Origin: DAONFI01 sp035403485
GTDB lineage: Bacteria > Planctomycetota > Phycisphaerae > SM23-33
Direction: 5' to 3'
NCBI GenBank assembly: GCA_964536835.1
Contig: CAZIAZ010000041.1
Location: 1 to 27,137, forward strand
Length of the DNA: 27,137 nucleotides
Shown: piece by piece, positions 15,452 to 22,100 of the stretch
Numbering within the stretch: the stretch's first letter is position 1
How the letters are laid out: every line of letters starts with the position of its first letter
The notes under the pieces: model-generated
What the model was told of the DNA's origin: nothing
Database searches by the model: none
Seen by the model: the letters and a program-made list of their open reading frames with translations, nothing else
Made by a program: the position numbers and the translations under genes

Positions 15452-15526
15452 ATAAAAAATTTATCGTTTTTCTTGTTATAGTTTTTGGCATGCTCTATAT
15501 TAGATATTTAAGTTGAGGGTTTTCAA

Positions 15527-15610
15527 ATGGATACTGACATTTTGGCTATAATCATGCATGACATTGCACGAATAGTTCCATTTTTAAAGGAGATGATTTA
15601 TGAGCGGTAA
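15527..15610 (+). CDS. Possible 27-aa leader ORF overlapping gadC
   Basis: A short frame of 27 codons, too small for ordinary gene calling. GAGGG lies 7 nt before its ATG, a good Shine-Dalgarno. The peptide begins MDTDILAIIMHDI and ends KEMIYER, with a hydrophobic, amphipathic look. It stops with TAA at 15608-15610, 11 bases inside gadC (start 15600), and it covers the gadC Shine-Dalgarno. That layout fits a leader peptide coupled to gadC translation. It resembles no peptide I know, and part of its sequence is shared with the gadB upstream region, so it may instead be a by-product of a duplicated initiation site. Confidence 0.4.
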   Translation: MDTDILAIIMHDIARIVPFLKEMIYER

Positions 15611-17042
15611 GGGCAAATACTTGACGGTTTTTGCGCTGGCGATGATGAATGTGGCAGCCGTTTTCAGTTTGAGGGGACTGCCCATGTTGGCTGACCAGGG
15701 CTGGACGGTGATTTTTTACATTTTTTTTGCCACTGTGCTTTTTCTGTTTCCCGTGTCCATGGTGGCTGCGGAGCTTGCTTCCGGTTGGCCGCAATCCGGC
15801 GGAGTATTCCGCTGGGTCAAGGAAGCCTTCGGCGACCGCTGGGGATTCGTGGCTATCTGGATTCAATGGATTCAGAACGTCATATGGTATCCTGTGCAGC
15901 TTGCTTTTATCGCCGGCTGCCTTGCGTATCTGTGTTTCGATTCAAAACTCGCAGCCAGCAAAGAGTTTACTCTTGGCGTGGTAGTGATAGTTTACTGGGC
16001 GGCGACGCTTCTGAATTTTTTTGGCGTGGGGTGGGCTGCCAAGATTGCATCGCTGGGTGTTATTATTGGCACGGTGATTCCAGCAGTCGGCTTGGTGGCG
16101 TTGAGCATATACTGGCTAGCGACGGGACATTCAATGGCTATCGATGCGGTCAGTACTCCTGTAATACCAGACCTTACCAAATTCAGCAATGTGTCATTTC
16201 TCGGCGGGATAGTTCTGCTCTTTGCCGGCATGGAAGTCTGCGCCGTACACGTACAGGAACTGAAAAACCCTGGCAGGGATTATCTGCGTTCACTGATAAT
16301 CGCCATGATAGTGATAGTGCTTGTTGCGTTCCTTGGTTCATTTGCCGTGGCGGTGGTCGTGCCGGCTAAAGGGCTGAGTCTGACAAGCGGTGTTCTGCAA
16401 TGTTTCAATGATGCCGTTGGGAACTGCAAATATCTGCATGAATATATAGGAGCTATTGGCCTGCCGTGGCTGTTGGCGATATTGGGCGGCATGATAGCGT
16501 TTTCTGCGACGGCGTCTGTAATCGCGTGGTTAGCCGGCCCATCGAAAGGTCTGCTGGCGACTCGCGAATATGGCTGTATTCCGCCGTTCATGCAGAAGGT
16601 TAACAAACGCGGCGTACAGAAAAACATCCTTCTGCTCCAGGGCGCTATGGTTACGATACTTGGATTTGTTTACGTCATAATGCCCAATGTTGGTTCAGCG
16701 TTCGTGCTGCTAGCCACGCTGGCGTCGATGCTGTACCTTATAATGTATCTGTTCATGTACGCAGCGGCTATAAAGCTACGCATAAGTCAGCCTGACGTGC
16801 CGCGGTCATTCAAAGTGCCTGGTGGTCTGCCGGGGATGATATTTTTCTCCGGCATCGGCATTCTGGCGGTTCTTTTTGCCATTGTTGTCAGTTGGGTGCC
16901 GCCGAAAAATCTTTCCGTCGGCACACCGGCTACTTATGTACTGGTGTTGATAATCGGCGTAGTGGTGCTTGGCGGCGCTCCGCTGCTAATATACGCATGC
17001 CGCAAACCGCATTGGATAAGTAAAGACACTCAGGAAAACTGA
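15600..17042 (+). CDS. gadC: GadC-like glutamate:GABA antiporter (APC superfamily)
   Basis: An inner-membrane amino-acid exchanger expected to import glutamate and export GABA, supplying the decarboxylase encoded next. It is 480 aa with about 12 hydrophobic segments. Matches to GadC include WPQSGGVFRWVKEAFGDRWG near 60-80, the HVQELKNPGRDY loop after TM6 and AGPSKGLLATREYG in the second half. E. coli GadC is 511 aa and ends with a cytoplasmic plug that shuts the channel at neutral pH. Here the protein ends about 14 residues after the last membrane segment (CRKPHWISKDTQEN), so that plug is missing. The start has a strong AAAGGAG. gadB follows 38 bp later. Substrate assignment relies on gadB adjacency. 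Confidence 0.85.
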   Translation: MSGKGKYLTVFALAMMNVAAVFSLRGLPMLADQGWTVIFYIFFATVLFLFPVSMVAAELASGWPQSGGVFRWVKEAFGDRWGFVAIWIQWIQNVIWYPVQLAFIAGCLAYLCFDSKLAASKEFTLGVVVIVYWAATLLNFFGVGWAAKIASLGVIIGTVIPAVGLVALSIYWLATGHSMAIDAVSTPVIPDLTKFSNVSFLGGIVLLFAGMEVCAVHVQELKNPGRDYLRSLIIAMIVIVLVAFLGSFAVAVVVPAKGLSLTSGVLQCFNDAVGNCKYLHEYIGAIGLPWLLAILGGMIAFSATASVIAWLAGPSKGLLATREYGCIPPFMQKVNKRGVQKNILLLQGAMVTILGFVYVIMPNVGSAFVLLATLASMLYLIMYLFMYAAAIKLRISQPDVPRSFKVPGGLPGMIFFSGIGILAVLFAIVVSWVPPKNLSVGTPATYVLVLIIGVVVLGGAPLLIYACRKPHWISKDTQEN

Positions 17043-17080
17043 TTGCCGGATATGCATGAAATTTCAAAGGAGATGATATT

Positions 17081-18472
17081 ATGGCATTACATGAAAGAAA
17101 CAGGATACGTGAAAATCTGCTGGACGATGTTTATGCGTCAACCGATATTTCAACGGCATTGCCCAAATACAAACTACCCAAAAATGAGCATGAGCCGCGA
17201 CACATATACCAGTTGGTACATGACGAGTTGATGCTGGACGGCAATTCGCGTCAAAACCTCGCTACGTTCTGCCAGACGTGGGTTGATCCTGAAATACACG
17301 ACCTGATGAACGAATGCATAGACAAGAATATGATTGACAAGGATGAATATCCGCAGACGACGGAACTCGAATGCCGTTGCGTTCATATTCTTGCCGACCT
17401 TTGGAATTCTCCGGAAGCGGCCAATACTCTGGGCTGTTCGACGACAGGTTCGAGCGAGGCTGCAATGCTTGGCGGGCTGGCTATGAAGTGGAGCTGGCGT
17501 GCAAAGATGAAGGCGAAAGGCAAACCGACCGACAAACCCAACATGATATGCGGGCCGGTGCAGATATGCTGGCACAAATTCGCACGATACTGGGACGTCG
17601 AACTTCGCGAAATTCCTATGGAAGGCGATCGCCTGTTAATGTCTCCTGAAGAGGTTATCAAACGTTGCGATGAAAACACAATCGGCGTCGTGCCCACTCT
17701 TGGCGTTACGTTTACCGGCCAATATGAGCCGGTAAAAGCTGTCAGTGACGCGCTCGACAAACTTCAGAAAGACACCGGCATTGATGTTCCCATACACGTG
17801 GATGCGGCCAGCGGCGGTTTCCTCGCTCCGTTTACCGACCCTGAACTGCTGTGGGATTTTCGTCTGCCGCGCGTGGTATCCATCAATGCCTCCGGTCACA
17901 AGTTTGGTCTTTCGCCGCTGGGAGTCGGCTGGGTGGTGTGGAGAGACAAGGCACATCTGCCGGAAGACCTCATTTTCCACGTAAATTATCTCGGCGGTGA
18001 TATGCCGACTTTTGCCCTGAATTTTTCGCGGCCCGGCGGCCAGATTGTTGCACAATATTATAACCTGCTGCGGCTTGGCCATCAGGGATATCGCAAGATA
18101 CAGAAGGCGTGCTATGACACCGCAACTTATCTGGGCAAGGAAGTCGACAAACTTGGGCCGTTCAAGGTTCTGTATAACGGCAAGGGCGGCATTCCTGCAA
18201 TATGCTGGACAATCAAGGACGGCTTAAAACCAGGATATACGCTTTATGATTTGTCGGACAGGCTTCGCAGCCGCGGTTGGCAGGTGCCGGCGTACTCAAT
18301 GCCGGCTCATCGTGAAGATATGGTCGTTCAGCGAGTCCTGATACGTCACGGAATGACGCGGGATCTGGCTGACCTGCTGCTGGACGATATGCGTCGCTGC
18401 ATGGAATATTTTGAGAAAAACCCTGTTAAAGTATCGCTTACGTCGAAGAGCGGCGGCTACAGTCACACGTAA
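17081..18472 (+). CDS. gadB: Glutamate decarboxylase
   Basis: PLP enzyme that converts glutamate to GABA and CO2, consuming a proton; with GadC it forms an acid-resistance cycle. It is clearly the E. coli GadA/GadB type. The catalytic lysine is Lys274 in SASGHK-like INASGHKFGL; DAASGGFLAP (241-250) and CWHKFARYWDVELREIP (163-179) flank the cofactor. The protein has 463 aa, against 466 in E. coli. It ends in YSHT, keeping a histidine (His462) at the place of E. coli His465, which closes the active site at neutral pH. The start follows AAAGGAGATGAT, the same 12 bases that precede gadC. It is the middle gene of gadC-gadB-porin, with the porin ATG 17 bp downstream. Confidence 0.97.
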   Translation: MALHERNRIRENLLDDVYASTDISTALPKYKLPKNEHEPRHIYQLVHDELMLDGNSRQNLATFCQTWVDPEIHDLMNECIDKNMIDKDEYPQTTELECRCVHILADLWNSPEAANTLGCSTTGSSEAAMLGGLAMKWSWRAKMKAKGKPTDKPNMICGPVQICWHKFARYWDVELREIPMEGDRLLMSPEEVIKRCDENTIGVVPTLGVTFTGQYEPVKAVSDALDKLQKDTGIDVPIHVDAASGGFLAPFTDPELLWDFRLPRVVSINASGHKFGLSPLGVGWVVWRDKAHLPEDLIFHVNYLGGDMPTFALNFSRPGGQIVAQYYNLLRLGHQGYRKIQKACYDTATYLGKEVDKLGPFKVLYNGKGGIPAICWTIKDGLKPGYTLYDLSDRLRSRGWQVPAYSMPAHREDMVVQRVLIRHGMTRDLADLLLDDMRRCMEYFEKNPVKVSLTSKSGGYSHT

Positions 18473-18489
18473 AATGGAGTGATGTGACA

Positions 18490-19845
18490 ATGAATGTGAA
18501 AGCTATGGCAGTTTTTGTGCTGCTTGTTGTCTGTAACTGTGCCAATGCCCAGGAAACTGCCGCTGAAAAAAAGACCGGTTTTCTAGATATGGGCGTGACG
18601 CTCACAGAGCAGTCGGGTCAGGATTATAATGACAGCAGTAATCCGCTGAATTCAGGAAACTATCGTAAATATGCCGCCGGCAAGACATATTACATAAACC
18701 GTATGCCGTATACCTACAGGCTTGACGGCATGCCTGACCCGGTTTTCGGCCATGGCTTTATCAGTACGTCTTTTAGAAAATGGTACGAGATGTGCAAGCA
18801 GCTTGAACTTAATGCCGGGCTGCATCTGGATATTTCATACACGATATGGGGTCAATGGGCCAGCAAACGTGTTTCCGGCGTCAGCGGCAAGGCGACGCCG
18901 CCTGGCCTTACGACAGGCCGTCTTGACGTTCAGGGATATTGGGATTTGCCCCAAAACAATCCGCTCGGCAATTCTCGCGTGAATTTCCGTATGCGTCAGA
19001 CTACGAATTACGGCTGGTCGGACGGAACGACGCTCGATACGACTATCGGCGATGTTAGCGGCGTAAACGGCGGGTACGACCCGTCGATTGCCATGATGGT
19101 GCTGTCGTATGGCCAGGAGCTTTTTGACGGTGCGGTCGACGTCGAAGTCGGTAAGGTACATCCAGGTATGTATTTTTTCGCAAGTCCGGTAGCGGACGAT
19201 GAAACGTCGCAATTTATCAACAATGTACTTGACGGTTCGCCGTGTCAGGTGATTAACAATTACGCTCCAGGCGCGATAATTCGTATCAATGAACTTTTCG
19301 GCCGCAAGGATATGTATTTGTATGCCGCTGCGATTGACATGGCTGATACTTCGACTACCTGCGCGGGCGGAATTGGCCGCGGCAAGTGGGGCGTTGTGAC
19401 AGAATACGGCTGGACGCCCAAATTCGAAGATTTGCAGGGGCATTATCGTTTCGACTGGTGGTACGCGGATAACACCCATTTTGGTTTTAACAGCGGACAG
19501 GGTGCAGGCCTGAACTTCGACCAGGAAATAGCGCATAACTGCATTCTGTTTCTGACGTATGCGTATAATGCGAATGACAGCTATTCGCAGGAGCATCAGC
19601 TTGGTTACGGCGTTGGCATACTTGAACCGTTCAAGCGTCGTGGCGAAATGTTCGGAGTCGGCGGCGGCTGGGCCAAAGCTACCGAAAACGGTGCGGATGA
19701 ACAACTGCTCGAAACGTTTTACCGTTTTCAGCTGACGGACAGCATACAATTTTCACCGGATTTACAGATGATATTCAATCCTGCATATGCGCCGGACACG
19801 AGCGTATGCTTCGTACTGGGTTTCCGAGTAAAAGTTCAGTTCTGA
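18490..19845 (+). CDS. OprB-like outer-membrane porin
   Basis: A 451-aa predicted beta-barrel. Residues 1-20 are a Sec signal peptide ending ANA, with cleavage before Gln21. The mature protein has many alternating aromatic/polar strands and ends in KVQF with a terminal Phe, the usual outer-membrane assembly signal. An early ELNAGLHLDISYT segment and later DWWYADNTHFGFN and HQLGYGVGILEPF blocks recall carbohydrate-selective OprB porins. GGAG lies 10 nt before the ATG at 18490; an in-frame GTG at 18484 is an alternative. It is the third gene of the gad operon, which suggests a diffusion route for glutamate and GABA across the outer membrane. That link is inferred. The substrate cannot be read from the sequence. 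Confidence 0.78.
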   Translation: MNVKAMAVFVLLVVCNCANAQETAAEKKTGFLDMGVTLTEQSGQDYNDSSNPLNSGNYRKYAAGKTYYINRMPYTYRLDGMPDPVFGHGFISTSFRKWYEMCKQLELNAGLHLDISYTIWGQWASKRVSGVSGKATPPGLTTGRLDVQGYWDLPQNNPLGNSRVNFRMRQTTNYGWSDGTTLDTTIGDVSGVNGGYDPSIAMMVLSYGQELFDGAVDVEVGKVHPGMYFFASPVADDETSQFINNVLDGSPCQVINNYAPGAIIRINELFGRKDMYLYAAAIDMADTSTTCAGGIGRGKWGVVTEYGWTPKFEDLQGHYRFDWWYADNTHFGFNSGQGAGLNFDQEIAHNCILFLTYAYNANDSYSQEHQLGYGVGILEPFKRRGEMFGVGGGWAKATENGADEQLLETFYRFQLTDSIQFSPDLQMIFNPAYAPDTSVCFVLGFRVKVQF

Positions 19846-19871
19846 TTTTTTATGACAATTCAGAACTGAAC
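19834..19871. terminator. 12-bp perfect palindrome across two converging gene ends
   Basis: GTTCAGTTCTGA (19834-19845) and TCAGAACTGAAC (19860-19871) are exact inverted repeats. The arms are the last codons and stop of the porin gene and the last codons of the phosphatase gene on the other strand, which are only 4 bp apart. The T-run lies in the 14-nt loop and not after the stem, so it is not a textbook intrinsic terminator. It may still act as a shared 3'-end structure for both mRNAs. Confidence 0.55.
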
Positions 19872-21079
19872 ATTATCTCAAGCAGTGAAAAATCGTCGTT
19901 GAATTCATCGCGGCCCTGGATGTTGCGTACTTCGCCTAGCAGTCTGGTGACGTTTGAAGCGTCGTTGACCGACGGCTGATTGAGCAGATTGAAAAATTCT
20001 TCCATGTTCCACATCTTGCCGTCTTTAGCCTTGATAGGAATTTCGAAAACACCATCGGAAAAGACGTATAGACGGCTGCCTGGTTTGACGGTGCATATGC
20101 CGCTGTTGAACTTTATGCCTCGCATTGCGCCTATGAGCATGCCGTCGCTTATCAACTGCATCATGTTCCGGCCGCCGGCATCGGTGGGTTCGATAAGTAT
20201 GGCAGGGTGATGTCCGCCGGATGCATATTGAAGTTCCCTGGTTTTTTTGTTGTAAACGCCGTACCAGATAGTGAAAAACATATCGTTATGGTCTTCCATC
20301 TGAAACGCTTCGTTAAGGCCGCAGAGTACCTGGTCCGGCTTGCGGAAATCCACGTCCGGCAGAGTCTGGGAACGCATGACGTTCATCGCGGATACGCTCA
20401 GTAATGCGGCATCGACACCATGGCCGCAGACGTCCAGCAGAAATATCGCGAAATTTTCGTCATCAATCCAGTGATAACCGAAAGTGTCGCCGCCGAGCTG
20501 CATACTTGGGATATAGATCCAGTCGGTACGAATCAGGCCCTTTTCGATTTTGCAGGGCAGTAGCGATATTACATATTTAGCCGCTTTGGCCAGCTCGTTA
20601 GCCAGAGCCTGCTGCGAGGCCTGTAATTTTTCATACGTCTCATTACGCTGAAGCATGTTGATATAGCCTTTGGAGTGGTAACGTATGCGAGCGATTAATT
20701 CGAGTTTATCAGGCAGTTTGACTATATAATCATTGGCGCCCAGAGAGAAGGCTTCGGCTTTTGTAGTGCCTTCCTCTTTTGTTGAAAGCACTATCAGGGG
20801 CACTTCGCGTGTTGTGGGATTTGCACGATAAAACTTCACCAGCGTCAAGCCGTCGATTTCCGGCATGACAAGATCCTGAAGTATGACGGTAGGTTTTATT
20901 TCGTTAGCCATGTTGACGGCTTTTGTGGGGTCGCTGCAAAAATTGAATTCGATGTCTTTTTCGCTTTCAAGCATTCGTCGGACGGCTTCGCCTATCATGG
21001 CCTGGTCGTCCACCAGCAGTACTTTTATTGAAAAATTCTGAAATTCGTCAAGTTGTTTCACAGTAACGTTATTCATCAT
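19850..21079 (-). CDS. WspR-type receiver fused to PP2C phosphatase (output of the Wsp-like system)
   Basis: A response regulator whose effector is a SpoIIE/RsbU-type serine phosphatase. The first 135 or so residues are a receiver with acidic pair DD and phosphoacceptor Asp69 (409-aa numbering; ILQDLVMP). The conserved Lys is in NDYIVKLPD. Stretches such as LLVDDQAMIGEAVRR, FCSDP, IKPTVILQDLVMP, VLSTKEE and ARIRYHS closely follow Pseudomonas WspR as I know it, as does the linker (YEKLQASQQAL). In place of GGDEF is a PP2C domain with QLGGDTFGYHW, LLDVCGHGVDAALLS, FSDGVFE and NDDFS, so the metal-binding Asps are kept. The start at 21079 has GAGG 5 nt upstream overlapping the cheB stop; an ATG at 21106 would extend it by nine residues. 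The substrate is unknown; no STAS protein is nearby. Confidence 0.92.
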   Translation of the reverse strand: MMNNVTVKQLDEFQNFSIKVLLVDDQAMIGEAVRRMLESEKDIEFNFCSDPTKAVNMANEIKPTVILQDLVMPEIDGLTLVKFYRANPTTREVPLIVLSTKEEGTTKAEAFSLGANDYIVKLPDKLELIARIRYHSKGYINMLQRNETYEKLQASQQALANELAKAAKYVISLLPCKIEKGLIRTDWIYIPSMQLGGDTFGYHWIDDENFAIFLLDVCGHGVDAALLSVSAMNVMRSQTLPDVDFRKPDQVLCGLNEAFQMEDHNDMFFTIWYGVYNKKTRELQYASGGHHPAILIEPTDAGGRNMMQLISDGMLIGAMRGIKFNSGICTVKPGSRLYVFSDGVFEIPIKAKDGKMWNMEEFFNLLNQPSVNDASNVTRLLGEVRNIQGRDEFNDDFSLLEIMFSSELS

Positions 21080-21086
21080 CGATACC

Positions 21087-22100
21087 TCAATTTTCATCAG
21101 TTTCATTTACCCGTAGGAGAATTTCAGCGGCGATGCGTTCCAGCGGCAGAATCTGGACGGCTGCGTCCAGCTCTTTAGCCGCTTTGGGCATGCCGTAGAC
21201 GACGCTTGTTTTTTCATCCTGTGCTATGGTATGCCACGCCGCATTTTTAAGCATGAGCAGGCCTTTTGCTCCGTCGCGGCCCATGCCGGTAAGAAGCACT
21301 GCTATACCAGGCCGGTTATAGTTAGCCGCCAGGCTCTCGAAAAGTATGTCAACCGACGGCCGATACGGATAATCTTCCGGCTCGGCAGTATATTGCAGCG
21401 TATGCGAGTGGCCGAAGATAAGATGGTCGTTTTTTGCCGCGATATAAACCCGTCCTGGCGTGAGACATTGGCCGGGTTCTGCCAGTTGAATTTTGAGGCT
21501 GCACTTGTGCTTCAGCCATTCAGCAAGGCCGTTGGCGAAAAACGCGTCTACGTGCTGCACGACTATGAATGCCGCCGCCGTATTTTTAGGTATTTTTGAA
21601 AGTATGGCGGCTATCGCCTGCGGGCCGCCGGTAGATGCGCCGATGGCTACCAGCGGGGGCAGATCGCCTTCGACGGGTTTTTGGGGCAGAACCGTTTTTC
21701 GGGAAGTCGCCGGATTGCCCAGAAGTTTGCGGATGACTTCGATTTTTTTAATCAGCGTTTCCTGGCCCTGCGGCTGGCCGAGCACCGGTGTGTTGACGGC
21801 GTCGAGTGCGCCGTTGCCCATCGCCTCGAATACCTGCGTGATGTTCCCGTCGACGCTGGCGGTGACGACCAGAATTGCACACGGAGTTTTATCCATAATG
21901 ATTCGAGTCGCTTCAACGCCGTCCATCGTCGGCATGATGAGATCCATCAGTACCAGGTCTGGCGTATCCTGGACGCATTTCTGGACAGCCTCTTTGCCGT
22001 CCCTGGCCAGCCACGCCACCTGATAATCATGTTGGCCGGAAATCGTTCGCCGGAGTATCTCGAGTGCCATCGGCATATCGTTGACGATTCCTATTCTCAC
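21087..22100 (-). CDS. WspF-like CheB protein-glutamate methylesterase
   Basis: Demethylates (or deamidates) the chemoreceptor and resets the pathway. The receiver (1-120) has phosphoacceptor Asp53 in LMDLIMP. Its acidic pair reads Asn7-Asp8 (IVNDMPMALE) rather than Asp-Asp, which I recall as typical of WspF-type CheB. The C-terminal esterase has the catalytic triad Ser156 (GASTGG), His183 (VQHVD) and Asp276 (GMGRDG). The 337-aa length is normal. The ATG overlaps the CheA stop by 4 nt, and the stop overlaps the ribosome binding site of the next gene. Blocks such as MDGVEATRIIMDKTPCAILVVTAS fit the Wsp class well. In Pseudomonas, loss of WspF locks the system on; the same role is likely here. 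Confidence 0.93.
   Translation of the reverse strand: MRIGIVNDMPMALEILRRTISGQHDYQVAWLARDGKEAVQKCVQDTPDLVLMDLIMPTMDGVEATRIIMDKTPCAILVVTASVDGNITQVFEAMGNGALDAVNTPVLGQPQGQETLIKKIEVIRKLLGNPATSRKTVLPQKPVEGDLPPLVAIGASTGGPQAIAAILSKIPKNTAAAFIVVQHVDAFFANGLAEWLKHKCSLKIQLAEPGQCLTPGRVYIAAKNDHLIFGHSHTLQYTAEPEDYPYRPSVDILFESLAANYNRPGIAVLLTGMGRDGAKGLLMLKNAAWHTIAQDEKTSVVYGMPKAAKELDAAVQILPLERIAAEILLRVNETDEN

Noticed and set aside
17081..18472. gadB as a recent transfer from enteric bacteria, because of its strong similarity to E. coli GadB
   Set aside because: GadB is highly conserved in general. There are no mobile-element remains, flanking repeats or visible composition change around the operon.
18835..19749. 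A 304-codon open frame on the minus strand inside the porin gene
   Set aside because: It is the antisense shadow of the porin. It has no ribosome binding site and an implausible His/Arg-rich product, while the plus-strand frame has a signal peptide and a barrel ending.
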